A DNA stretch of 35,995 bases. Origin: Ignavibacteria bacterium (lineage in GTDB: Bacteria > Bacteroidota > Ignavibacteria > Palsa-1295). Both the position numbers and the translations under genes were made by a program. This document shows positions 1 to 8,902 of the stretch, one piece after another. Under the pieces are notes generated by a model, which worked only from the letters and a program-made list of their open reading frames with translations, was not told where the DNA came from and ran no database searches. Where the stretch lies: assembly GCA_013287605.1 (NCBI GenBank), contig JABDDM010000019.1, positions 1 through 35,995 on the forward strand, read 5' to 3'. Position 1 is the first letter of the stretch; each line of letters opens with the position of its first letter.

Positions 1-1
1 T

Positions 2-967
2 GTGCTCTCGCCGCTTGAGAGTGCTAAGAAATGGGTGCCAATTCTTCGGCCTCAAGTTGATCTGCTCATTCTTGTCACCCACATTGGTGTTGATGAAGAT
101 AAAGAGATCGCGAGCAAAGTCCCAGGCGTTGATATTATCGTTGGAGGTCACTCGCATACACGCCTGGCACATGGTATTGTTATTCAGCCCGACCATCCGA
201 GCCTCAGCGATCCAACTCGCACGATCATTCTGCAGGATGGGCATTATACTCCCGAGCTCGGAGAATTACAATTCACCGTTGAACCTGACGCTTCGCATCA
301 CTGGCGCGTCACAGACTACACAGAAGATCTACTTCCCTTAACGGACAAAATCAAGGATGACCCCGCAACCGCGCGAGTAGTTAGTTCATACTACGACCAG
401 ATCAAGAAAAAAGATGGAAGGAAGTTAGGCGTTGCTACCTCGGAATTCACAACATCGGAAGGCAAGTGGACGCCGAGCTACAATCTTTTTGCAGATGCAA
501 TGCAATGGGCAACGCATGCCGATCTTGCTCTCGAGCAAAATGGCGGCCTGCGGGCTCCGCTGCTCAAAGGAATAGTCACAGGATTCGGAATTGGAGAGAT
601 GAATCCATATGTCGATTCGCTCGCAGTTGTCGATGTCACTGGCGACAACCTTGACTCTATCATCTCCTACTTTTATCCGGCAACAACTTCTGGCGTCAGC
701 TACGAGAACCATCACCACAAGAAATCGGCCACCGAAAAGGAGAAATGGGTCGTCAAGAATATTGTGATAGACGGAAAGCCACTCGATAGATCGCACACCT
801 ATCACGTTGCAATGAGCTCATGGCTCGCCAACGCATCGAGGGATAATGTTGTGAGTATCCACATCTTCCCTAAGCGGACTCAGGATGTCCTTGCTGAATA
901 TGTGCAAGCTCATTCGCCGATCTCGCCACACCCTCGCAAAGCACAAGTGATCGAGGAAGGAGAATAA
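2..967 (+). CDS. 5'-nucleotidase/UshA-like metallophosphatase, 5'-truncated by window edge
   Basis: Translation has LLILVTHIGVDEDKEIASKVPGVDIIVGGHSHTRL (metallophosphatase core) followed by a 5'-nucleotidase C-terminal-type domain; TAATG overlap with the next gene. Confidence 0.85.
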   Translation: MLSPLESAKKWVPILRPQVDLLILVTHIGVDEDKEIASKVPGVDIIVGGHSHTRLAHGIVIQPDHPSLSDPTRTIILQDGHYTPELGELQFTVEPDASHHWRVTDYTEDLLPLTDKIKDDPATARVVSSYYDQIKKKDGRKLGVATSEFTTSEGKWTPSYNLFADAMQWATHADLALEQNGGLRAPLLKGIVTGFGIGEMNPYVDSLAVVDVTGDNLDSIISYFYPATTSGVSYENHHHKKSATEKEKWVVKNIVIDGKPLDRSHTYHVAMSSWLANASRDNVVSIHIFPKRTQDVLAEYVQAHSPISPHPRKAQVIEEGE

Positions 968-1659
968 TGCTTGAGACCGTAGTCATCACCGGAGGCACAG
1001 CCGGACTCGGACGCGCACTCGTAAAGAAATGGCTCGCCGAAGGCTGGAATGTTGCGACTTGCGCGCGATCTCATGATGCACTGAATCATTTAAGAGATGA
1101 ATCCAACTCCGAACAGTTATTTGCGCGCGCCGTTGATGTTGCGGATCGATCACAGGTCATGGAGTTTGTTCAGGAGATCATCAACAAGTGGGGAGCAATC
1201 AATGTATTAATCAACAATGCCAGCGTACTTGGTCCACGAGTTGAGATTCTTGATTATCGTCCCGACGAATGGGATGCGGTGATGCGAACAAACCTCGATG
1301 GCGCAATTAATTTTTGTCGAGCTGTCGCTCCACAAATGTCTGCATCAAGAAGTGGAGTGATCCTAAACATCTCAAGCGGCGCCGGTATCAAAGGCAAAGT
1401 GCGATGGGGAGCATACGCAGTTTCAAAATTTGCCATCGAAGGCTTCACTCAAGTTCTCCGCGAAGAATTAAGCGAACATCGCGTGCGTGTTCACGCCGTC
1501 GATCCCGACAAAATGCGAACAAAGATGCGAGCTGATGCCTATCCTGATGAAGATCCTACGGTCTTGCGTACACCTGAGAAAGTCGCTGATGTGATCTTCG
1601 ATATTGCAGCGGTATTTGAGCCACAGTTGGGGAGGCTGAGTGTGACTGATTATTTGTAA
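967..1659 (+). CDS. SDR family NAD(P)-dependent oxidoreductase
   Basis: TGGTAGLGRA nucleotide-binding motif, NNAS motif, YAVSK catalytic motif; start codon overlaps upstream stop (TAATG). Confidence 0.93.
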   Translation: MLETVVITGGTAGLGRALVKKWLAEGWNVATCARSHDALNHLRDESNSEQLFARAVDVADRSQVMEFVQEIINKWGAINVLINNASVLGPRVEILDYRPDEWDAVMRTNLDGAINFCRAVAPQMSASRSGVILNISSGAGIKGKVRWGAYAVSKFAIEGFTQVLREELSEHRVRVHAVDPDKMRTKMRADAYPDEDPTVLRTPEKVADVIFDIAAVFEPQLGRLSVTDYL

Positions 1660-1666
1660 CCTCCTT

Positions 1667-1687
1667 CATACTTCAAAATTCATACTT
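1667..1687. repeat. heptanucleotide array CATACTT-CAAAATT-CATACTT followed by GCC
   Basis: Three consecutive 7-nt units; same unit and same 3' GCC boundary as the array at 28098-28139. Confidence 0.7.
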
Positions 1688-1700
1688 GCCATTTCTTGCC

Positions 1701-1759
1701 CCCTTCTCCTAAATTTGATTCTGCTGACGAAGGAAGCAGAAACAAATTTGGGAGAAGGG
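1701..1759 (+). repeat. hairpin repeat copy 1 (25-nt arms, 9-nt loop GACGAAGGA)
   Basis: cccttctcctaaatttgattctgct-GACGAAGGA-agcagaaacaaatttgggagaaggg; same caps and loop as copies at 10500 and 10632. Confidence 0.9.
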
Positions 1760-1766
1760 CGGCGCC

Positions 1767-1852
1767 GGGCAAGGATGAAGGCTGAAGGATGAGGGCTGAA
1801 CGGGACTCACGCACTTTCTTCATCCTTCATCCCTCAGCCTTCAGCCTTGCCC
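1767..1852. repeat. inverted repeat of heptamer arrays (AAGGATG/AAGGCTG type)
   Basis: Left arm gggcAAGGATGAAGGCTGAAGGATGAGGGCTGaa and right arm ttcatccttcatccctcagccttcagccttgccc pair at 30 of 34 positions; each arm is built of 7-nt units. Confidence 0.8.
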
Positions 1853-1959
1853 CATCGCCCTCACCCTAAATCCCTCTCCCACTGCGTGGCGAGAGGGACT
1901 TTAAGGATTTTTTTAAACGCATCTTGCAATACTTCTCCGCTCCGAGACTGAAAACCCTT

Positions 1960-1987
1960 CATACTTCACAAATCCTAATTGATACTT
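1960..1987. repeat. degenerate heptamer array CATACTT-CACAAAT-CCTAATT-GATACTT
   Basis: Four 7-nt periods related to the CATACTT arrays. Confidence 0.5.
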
Positions 1988-1995
1988 TCCCATTG

Positions 1996-2013
1996 ATTCC
2001 CGCATGCGCGGGA
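1996..2013. repeat. solo REP-like palindrome attcccgc-atg-cgcgggaa
   Basis: Same ATTCCCGC/GCGGGAA core as the paired REPs at 10249-10346 and 26102-26197. Confidence 0.6.
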
Positions 2014-2113
2014 AGTCTGCCTACGTAGTTAATACCGTACTTGCCACGCGAATTCTCTCCCCGCTCGATGGTTGTGGTTGAAGGTATTGTAGCGACGTTT
2101 AGAACTGAGTCAG

Positions 2114-3328
2114 ATGGGTCATAGAGTATTGCGAAATAGAATGCTGCTACTGACGGCCTCGATGTTGACGATCATGTTGAGTCATGCACCTACAGCGAAC
2201 TGCCAGTGGACTCAAACTTTTTGGCCTTGGGATGTCAATTGTTTTGGCTCGATCGGCTCTGAGCTATTCGCTGGCTCGAATGAGCCCTTTGGACCGAAAC
2301 GGTCTCTTATTGTTTCCACTGATACAGGTGCGACATGGATTGCGGCACACACTCCTTCAATGGGGGTCGTCAATGCCCTCATCTCTCAAGCAACGTTTAT
2401 CTATGCTGGCTCAGATTCCGGGTTGTTTCGTTCTTCCGATAGCGGAAGAACCTGGGCGCAGATTTTGTCCTATCCGCTCCTGGAAAATATCACTGCGCTT
2501 GCCAAAAGCGACTCGATCCTTTTTGCTGGTGACCTCCGTTCGACGGACAATGGTGTTCATTGGATTCAGAGCGGGGCTGCGCCATACATGGTATCCCTGT
2601 GTTGGAAGAGTCCGTATCTCTTTGCAGGGACTGAGGGCAGAGGAATTTATCGATCGAGCGACAGTGGCCTCACGTGGACTGCAATGAACACAGGGGTTAC
2701 GCTTCAGCCCTATCCAAATGCATCTGTGTTCTATTCGATTGCAATTATCGGCGATAATCTCTTCACGGTAGATGCAGTTGGTCCGTGCTATCGGTCCACA
2801 AACAATGGTGAAAGTTGGACGCCGACAACTGCCACTGCCAGCGCTGGATGGGGAAATTCCCATCTCATCACCAGTGGCAATTTCTTGTTCGCGGCTCGTA
2901 ATGGCGGCGGCGGAGGCCCTTTTCTTTCTACGGATCTTGGTTCGAGCTGGCAGGATGTTGGATCGCCGCCTCGCACCAACTCAATTTACGTCTTCGGAGG
3001 CTACCTCTTTACGGGCACGAATGCAACTGGGGTCTTTCGACGTCCGCTTACCGATTTCGGAGTAATGGGCGTTGAACCAGCCGCCCAGCCGATCACCGCG
3101 ATTGAGCTTTATCCAAATCCGACAAATGGAATCGTCACGGTACGCGGCGTTCGGGCGAATACGGTACGTGTCCTGATTGCGAATGTTCTTGGTGCGACGG
3201 TGATGGAACTCGCAAAGCCATATACTTCAGATTTCACGCTCGATCTTTCGCATCTTACCCGAGGCATGTATCTCGCGCGGTTTGCAACGGCGAGTTCGGT
3301 CGAGACAAGATTAATTGTGAGGGAATAA
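2114..3328 (+). CDS. secreted BNR/Ycf48-like beta-propeller protein with T9SS type A sorting domain
   Basis: Signal peptide-like N-terminus, repeated S.DSG.TW motifs, C-terminal YPNPTNGIVTVRG...LDLSHLTRGMYLARF...RLIVRE. Confidence 0.85.
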   Translation: MGHRVLRNRMLLLTASMLTIMLSHAPTANCQWTQTFWPWDVNCFGSIGSELFAGSNEPFGPKRSLIVSTDTGATWIAAHTPSMGVVNALISQATFIYAGSDSGLFRSSDSGRTWAQILSYPLLENITALAKSDSILFAGDLRSTDNGVHWIQSGAAPYMVSLCWKSPYLFAGTEGRGIYRSSDSGLTWTAMNTGVTLQPYPNASVFYSIAIIGDNLFTVDAVGPCYRSTNNGESWTPTTATASAGWGNSHLITSGNFLFAARNGGGGGPFLSTDLGSSWQDVGSPPRTNSIYVFGGYLFTGTNATGVFRRPLTDFGVMGVEPAAQPITAIELYPNPTNGIVTVRGVRANTVRVLIANVLGATVMELAKPYTSDFTLDLSHLTRGMYLARFATASSVETRLIVRE

Positions 3329-3339
3329 TCATATCAACC

Positions 3340-4551
3340 ATGAACCGCACATCTAGCTTCATCGCGATAGTCTTTGCTCTATCATTCGGGATTTCATCCA
3401 GCGCATTTGGTCAGTGGATTCAGACCACTGGACCGTTACCGTGCCACTTCGCTATCAGCGGCTCGAATCTTTTTTCGGCAGACGACTACCAGGGTGTCTT
3501 TCTCTCATCGGACAACGGGATGAGCTGGAAGCTTATTCGCTCCGTTGGAAGAAATACTTCGATATCATCTCTTGCTGTCCTGGGAACACAGCTCTATGTC
3601 GGCGTCTTGGATTCCGGGCTATATCGATCCGCTGACACCGGCAAGAGTTGGAAGCTGATTACCATGCGTTCGATTAGTGACTATAGATTGTGGGGAAGCG
3701 GCACAACTCTTTTCGCCGTATTCGATAGCGGTTTCTATCGGTCTCTTGATAGCGGAACAAGCTGGACTGCCATGAAAGGTGGCTTTAAGCAGCCGTTATT
3801 TGTTAGGGAATTGGCCGCAAGCGGTAAGACGATTTTCATCAATGCCGATACCAGTCTCTATCTCTCGACAGACGATGGGCAAAACTGGAAAGCTCTGAGC
3901 ACGGCGTTTGGGGTCAGGCATGTGGCTGTGAGCCACGGAAATTGTTATGCTGTTATTAGCCCCACCTATGACAAGTTCGGAGTGATGTTTTCCCGTGATC
4001 TTGGCACAACTTGGATCCTTGGGGATACAACTGCGTATCAGATTTTCAACTTTTTCATTACCAACGGCCCAACGCTTTTTGGCGGCTACAACGACGCCGT
4101 CGGCAGGTTGTGGTGCTCAACAAATAACGGCGCAAGTTGGAAGGATGTAACGGATACAAATCGTCCTACTACGATATATACGTTTCATCGAGCCTGTGCA
4201 GTGATAGTTAGTGGTCCAAATGTAGTAGTTGGGTCCTATAACACAGGTGTATGGTACTGTCCTCTCGCAACTGTGCTGAAGACCGTTGAGGGTGTCGAGG
4301 AAAATAAGATTGCTCTAGCGACGATCAATCTCTCTCCAAATCCAACGAATGGAATCGTCACAGTACATGGCGCTCCGGCGAATGTGCAACATGTCGTCGT
4401 GACAAACCTTCTCGGTCAAACGCTCATCGATCTTCGAGATCCGCACTCATCCAGCTTCACTCTTGATTTTTCAAAATTTGTTTCTGGGACTTATTTCGTT
4501 CGAATCGCAACAACAGGAGGGGTTGTGATGAAGAAGGTAGTTCGAGAATAA
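3340..4551 (+). CDS. secreted BNR/Ycf48-like beta-propeller protein with T9SS type A sorting domain
   Basis: Signal peptide MNRTSSFIAIVFALSFGISSSAFGQW, S.DSG.SW repeats, C-terminal SPNPTNGIVTVHG...GTYFVRI...KKVVRE. Confidence 0.85.
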   Translation: MNRTSSFIAIVFALSFGISSSAFGQWIQTTGPLPCHFAISGSNLFSADDYQGVFLSSDNGMSWKLIRSVGRNTSISSLAVLGTQLYVGVLDSGLYRSADTGKSWKLITMRSISDYRLWGSGTTLFAVFDSGFYRSLDSGTSWTAMKGGFKQPLFVRELAASGKTIFINADTSLYLSTDDGQNWKALSTAFGVRHVAVSHGNCYAVISPTYDKFGVMFSRDLGTTWILGDTTAYQIFNFFITNGPTLFGGYNDAVGRLWCSTNNGASWKDVTDTNRPTTIYTFHRACAVIVSGPNVVVGSYNTGVWYCPLATVLKTVEGVEENKIALATINLSPNPTNGIVTVHGAPANVQHVVVTNLLGQTLIDLRDPHSSSFTLDFSKFVSGTYFVRIATTGGVVMKKVVRE

Positions 4552-4570
4552 TGAATTAGCTCTGAGAATT

Positions 4571-4720
4571 ATGAGACTGAAATGTTTGCTCCTCGCTTCG
4601 CTTGAAGCTGGACAACATTCCTTCAGATGGTACGCAGATGGGATGCCGCAGGGAATGTATCTATGCGTTGTTCGGAGCGATGGCCGCACCGAACAGTTGG
4701 CTATTGTACTTGCGAGATGA
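4571..4720 (+). pseudogene. 49-codon ORF MRLKCLLLASLEAGQHSFRWYADGMPQGMYLCVVRSDGRTEQLAIVLAR; likely remnant of a T9SS substrate (signal-like start joined to CTD end)
   Basis: Read directly from sequence; C-terminal part matches the terminal pattern of T9SS type A domains (L.AG.H...D.MP.GMY......G....AIVLAR); below the length cutoff of the supplied ORF track. Confidence 0.6.
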
Positions 4721-4803
4721 ATCATAACTTAAGAAAATGTACTCGAGACGGAAGGATTGTTTCATGGGCCGCTAATTCTGAGGCATTAAAAATACCAGCG
4801 ACA

Positions 4804-6072
4804 ATGAAACGGAATCTGACCATCATCATAATCATTGGCCTGCTTGGCTTCGGCGATACCGTCAAGGCTCTGTGGCAGCGGATGGCTGGACCAGATACCA
4901 GTCTGGCTGTTTTCGCCATAGCGAATTTGGGTGCTAATTTATTCGCAGCCACTTCCCCGTCTGGCAAGTTCCACAGTGGGGCTACTGGAATGTACCGATC
5001 AAATGACTTCGGAGCAAGTTGGACAAGGATTGTTACCGGTCTTCCGGCGCATCAAGGTTTCTATCATCTAACAACGAGGGCTGGATTAGACCTGCTCGCG
5101 GACGAGTATGATAGTATTTTCCGATCGAGCGACAATGGCGACCACTGGGCCCCAGCCAATCACGGTATCGTGTCAAACATAATAACAGGTATCACCTCGA
5201 TAGGCTCGGCAGTTTTAGCCGCTTGCGCCTCTTCGAGTCATTACGAGGGTGGATGGATCTTCAGAAGCACTGACCGCGGCGTAAGCTGGACACAAGTCTA
5301 TGGGCCTGGCAACTGTCCCATGGTCCTTACAACAATAGGTTCAAGCGTCTTCGCTGGCACTTCGTATGGCCATTCCACAGGGTTTTTCAGATCCATTGAC
5401 AGTGGGGTGACTTGGACCGAAAAGATGCGTGTGCCAAACCCTGAGTTTAGCGCCACAGCATTCGGGCAAAGAGGATCTGAAATTTTCTTCGGATCGGACA
5501 ATCGTTTTGCAAGCCCTCACGATAGCGTCGTGTACACCTCTGACGATGACGGTTACTACTGGAGCCCTGCCGTTCTCGGTTTGCCATCAAAAACCTCGGT
5601 GAACGCATTCGCGACCTGGGGGAGGGAAATCTTCGCCGGCACTACACACGGAGTCTTTCAATATCGGGCTGGAACAAGAACCTGGATTCCCGTGAGTGTC
5701 GGGCTTCGCGATAGCGATATTTCCTCGCTTGTGATTCTTGGCGATTATCTTTTTGCGGGGACATCGTCGGACGGTGTCTATCGCCGTCCGTTATCTGAAA
5801 TGCCGGGGATGAATGAAGTTTCGACTCATGCCGCCGCTAATAACAGTGTTCGCATCTTTCCGAACCCGACAACGGGTCTTGTCACACTAGATTGCTCGGC
5901 GAAGATTACGCAACTTCAAGTAAGCAATCTCCTCGGACAATCAGTAATTGAGCAATCAAACCCTGGCACATCAAATTTCACAATCGATATCTCGAAGTTG
6001 TCGGCCGGGACGTACTTCGCAAAGCTGACAATGCCAGGTGCGCTCGTTGTGAAGAAAATTGTAAGGGAGTAA
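4804..6072 (+). CDS. secreted BNR/Ycf48-like beta-propeller protein with T9SS type A sorting domain
   Basis: ORF 4627-6072 with likely start at 4804 (MKRNLTIIIIIGLLGFG signal peptide); S.DNG/DSG.TW repeats; C-term FPNPTTGLVTLDCS...SAGTYFAKL...KKIVRE. Confidence 0.83.
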   Translation: MKRNLTIIIIIGLLGFGDTVKALWQRMAGPDTSLAVFAIANLGANLFAATSPSGKFHSGATGMYRSNDFGASWTRIVTGLPAHQGFYHLTTRAGLDLLADEYDSIFRSSDNGDHWAPANHGIVSNIITGITSIGSAVLAACASSSHYEGGWIFRSTDRGVSWTQVYGPGNCPMVLTTIGSSVFAGTSYGHSTGFFRSIDSGVTWTEKMRVPNPEFSATAFGQRGSEIFFGSDNRFASPHDSVVYTSDDDGYYWSPAVLGLPSKTSVNAFATWGREIFAGTTHGVFQYRAGTRTWIPVSVGLRDSDISSLVILGDYLFAGTSSDGVYRRPLSEMPGMNEVSTHAAANNSVRIFPNPTTGLVTLDCSAKITQLQVSNLLGQSVIEQSNPGTSNFTIDISKLSAGTYFAKLTMPGALVVKKIVRE

Positions 6073-6129
6073 GAAGAATACGGAATTGCCTCCCGAGTCT
6101 GAGCCTCACCTATTCACTCTCAAAAAATT

Positions 6130-6181
6130 GGGGCACAAATAAATACCTTGGCAAGTAACACGCCAATGAGGTATAGTTGCA
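6130..6181 (+). promoter_or_regulatory. conserved upstream element, copy 1, with dyad symmetry
   Basis: 52 nt matching 7583-7634 at 44 of 52 positions; contains ATACC-TTGGC...GCCAA-tga-GGTAT inverted repeat and a TAtaGTTG box. Confidence 0.45.
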
Positions 6182-6210
6182 ACAAGATTTTTGATTATAA
6201 TCCAATCCCC

Positions 6211-7497
6211 ATGCGAACTTTCATTTTTATCATCTTCGCGATTGCCGGTTTGAACCACTCCGCTCTAGCTCAGACGTTGATCGAGCAACTGCCCGGACCA
6301 AGTCTGCAGGCTATTCAAAGTCAATCTGGATGGGCCCAAATGCCGATTGACACGAACTTAGCTCTGGCGCTCGGATACTTTTCAAAGGATACCGCTTATG
6401 TCTCCAACTTGGTCTCAACATACCGGTCACTCAATGGGGGGCAAACCTGGGGACGCATAAACTCGCCGAATGGAGATGAACTGTGTTTCTTCGACGCTGA
6501 AAATGGCTACATGGCCGGGTATGGAAGTCACACCGCTTACCATACTTCCGATGGAGGTCAGAATTGGGTTGCGGTCGAAGATAGTAACCAAGCCTCCACT
6601 ATCCTACTTGCAGTAACGAAGGACACCGCATTCATCATTGGCGACGACATCAGTCGAACAACCGACGCAGGGAAGACCTGGAGGTTGCGACGTCCACCTT
6701 ATGATCGTATCTATGCGGTTTCCTTTCTCAATTCTCGATTGGGAGTAGTCGTCGGAGCCGTCCAGCCTGGTCCCGTTGATTATACTAAAAAAGGAGCCGC
6801 ATGTTTAACAACAAAGGACGGAGGCGACACGTGGGAACCACAATTCACCGGCGCTGGCGATGATCTCTTTGGCGTGGCTTTCGTCAATCCGGACATGATC
6901 GTTGCGGTTGGGGGAATTGGCTATATCAGCCGATCACGGGACGGCGGAATAACTTGGGACTCGATTCCGAGTCCACTTCTCACAAAAACCCAGGGGCTAT
7001 TGGCGGTCAGCTACAAGGGTGGCCGGATCATTGCCGTTGGCACCCCGGGGCTTATTATGACCTCAACTGATGCCGGGTCGACGTGGGAGCAAGAGAATAG
7101 TGGCACAACGACCTGGCTGAGCTCGGTTTGGATGGTAGATTCTGTCACAGCCCTGGTGACTGGTCACTATGGCATGATTCTCAAAACCACAAATGGGGGC
7201 GCCGCCTGGGTCCAACTCGCCCCGCCCTCCATCGAGTCGTTAATCATCACAGCCCAACAACTTCCCGAGACACCGATGATCGAGCTGCGCTATTCGCTGC
7301 CGCAGTTGCAGGATGTGACGATCGAAGTCTACGATCTTCTCGGCAAGCGGATCTCGACACTTTGCGAGCACAAGCTCGAACCTGCCGGAGCGCATCAAAT
7401 CACCGTCGATGCCACGCGTTATCCTGTTGGTGTTTATCTCTTTCGGATTACGACTGAGCGGTACGCTGGCGTGGGGAAGATTGTGCTTGTGAAATAA
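6211..7497 (+). CDS. secreted Ycf48-like beta-propeller protein with variant T9SS-type C-terminal domain
   Basis: Likely start MRTFIFIIFAIAGLNHSALAQ; repeated T.DGG.TW motifs; C-term IELRYSLPQLQDVTIEVYDLLGKRISTL...GVYLFRITTERYAGVGKIVLVK. Confidence 0.83.
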   Translation: MRTFIFIIFAIAGLNHSALAQTLIEQLPGPSLQAIQSQSGWAQMPIDTNLALALGYFSKDTAYVSNLVSTYRSLNGGQTWGRINSPNGDELCFFDAENGYMAGYGSHTAYHTSDGGQNWVAVEDSNQASTILLAVTKDTAFIIGDDISRTTDAGKTWRLRRPPYDRIYAVSFLNSRLGVVVGAVQPGPVDYTKKGAACLTTKDGGDTWEPQFTGAGDDLFGVAFVNPDMIVAVGGIGYISRSRDGGITWDSIPSPLLTKTQGLLAVSYKGGRIIAVGTPGLIMTSTDAGSTWEQENSGTTTWLSSVWMVDSVTALVTGHYGMILKTTNGGAAWVQLAPPSIESLIITAQQLPETPMIELRYSLPQLQDVTIEVYDLLGKRISTLCEHKLEPAGAHQITVDATRYPVGVYLFRITTERYAGVGKIVLVK

Positions 7498-7582
7498 GAC
7501 TCTGCTCTGACTTACTCTTGCGACCCAAATCGAGTATGTCGGGCGTCTCGCCCAGCAGTGGCGCTACCGCAAGAAAGATAGT

Positions 7583-7634
7583 GGGGCACAAATAAATACC
7601 CTCGCATGCAACTCGCGAATGAGCTATACTTGCA
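7583..7634 (+). promoter_or_regulatory. conserved upstream element, copy 2
   Basis: 44 of 52 identity with 6130-6181; G-C to C-G compensatory change in the central stem. Confidence 0.45.
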
Positions 7635-7657
7635 GTGACATTTTCGAATCACTCTTC

Positions 7658-8902
7658 ATGCGATCCCTCATCGTTAGTATCTGCTGCATGCTCAACCTAA
7701 TCATCGCACAGGCACCAACTCCAGCCGCTGCACAGAGTATGGGTTGGGCGCGAGTACCCAGCGGGACAACGAATCCGGTGAGCAGCATTTCATATTCTAC
7801 GGAGGATACTGCCTTCGCCTGGTCTGGCCCTTCTCTTCGGAGCGTAGATGGTGGACTTACATGGCAGCCGTTCAACCTCCCAGTGAGCAATTCCTTTCAT
7901 TTTATTGACGGGCGAAATGGGTACACCGCTGGATACACAACGCATCTTGCCTATCACACCTCGGACGGTGGCCAGCATTGGACCTCGGCCAACGATTCGG
8001 ACCAATTAGTTACCCTCGTCTGCCCAGTTACAACTGACACCTGTTTTCTTTCGGGTTCGAGCTTCATCAGTCGAACTACCGATGCGGGCAAATCATGGAG
8101 CGTTCAGGAACTCGATGCCGCAGGATTGAACGCCATCGCTTTCGCAGATTCGAGGCATGGGGTTGTTGTCGGTGACGTTCAGCCTGGACCTCCGCCGCTC
8201 CATCATGAATTGACTGCAGGATGCTTCACCACGAATGATGGAGGCCTTACTTGGGTACAACAATATACTGGAGCTAAGAACTCGCTTTTGGCTGTCTGCT
8301 GGGTGAATGGAGACACGCTCGTTTCATCCGGCGCCCCTAGCTACTTTACGAGATCTACGAGCGGGGGGAAGACTTGGGATTCAATTCCATTCCCGGGATT
8401 GTACTGGAGTATTGATTGCAAAGCCTCGCGGATCATCGCGGTGGGCAATTCAGGCGCCATCGCGTCATCAATTGACGCGGGACTCACTTGGAGGTCCCAA
8501 GAAAGTGGCGTGAAATCCTTACTGTTTTCGGTCTCGATGCACGACTCCGTCAATGCTATTGCTGCTGGTGATGCCGGCGTAATCCTAAAGACATCAAATG
8601 GAGGAACCTCGTGGATACAACTCACCCCACTCTCCATCGAATCCTTAAACATCACAGCCCAACAACTTCCCGAGACACCAATGATCGAGCTGCGCTACTC
8701 GCTGCCGCAGTTGCAGGATGTGACGATCGAAGTCTACGATCTTCTCGGCAAGCGGATCTCGACACTCTGCGAGCGCAAGCTCGAACCTGCCGGAGAGCAT
8801 CAAATCACCCTCGATGCCTCGCGTTATCCTGCTGGTGTTTATCTCTTTCGGATCACGACCGAGCGATATAATGGTGTAGGGAAGATCGTGCTTGTGAAAT
8901 AG
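7658..8902 (+). CDS. secreted Ycf48-like beta-propeller protein with variant T9SS-type C-terminal domain (paralogue of previous gene)
   Basis: Likely start MRSLIVSICCMLNLIIAQA; T.DGG.TW repeats; C-terminal ~90 aa almost identical to the upstream paralogue. Confidence 0.83.
   Translation: MRSLIVSICCMLNLIIAQAPTPAAAQSMGWARVPSGTTNPVSSISYSTEDTAFAWSGPSLRSVDGGLTWQPFNLPVSNSFHFIDGRNGYTAGYTTHLAYHTSDGGQHWTSANDSDQLVTLVCPVTTDTCFLSGSSFISRTTDAGKSWSVQELDAAGLNAIAFADSRHGVVVGDVQPGPPPLHHELTAGCFTTNDGGLTWVQQYTGAKNSLLAVCWVNGDTLVSSGAPSYFTRSTSGGKTWDSIPFPGLYWSIDCKASRIIAVGNSGAIASSIDAGLTWRSQESGVKSLLFSVSMHDSVNAIAAGDAGVILKTSNGGTSWIQLTPLSIESLNITAQQLPETPMIELRYSLPQLQDVTIEVYDLLGKRISTLCERKLEPAGEHQITLDASRYPAGVYLFRITTERYNGVGKIVLVK

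Noticed and set aside
1867-1912. Rho-independent terminator at ccctctcccactgcgtggcgagaggg...tttttt
   Set aside because: The T-run is about 10 nt downstream of the stem, and the sequence resembles common ccctcaccc...gagaggg intergenic repeats; not called as a terminator.
4627-4803. N-terminal extension of the 4627-6072 ORF
   Set aside because: It overlaps the 49-codon CTD remnant in another frame, and a good signal peptide starts at 4804; the extension is probably spurious.
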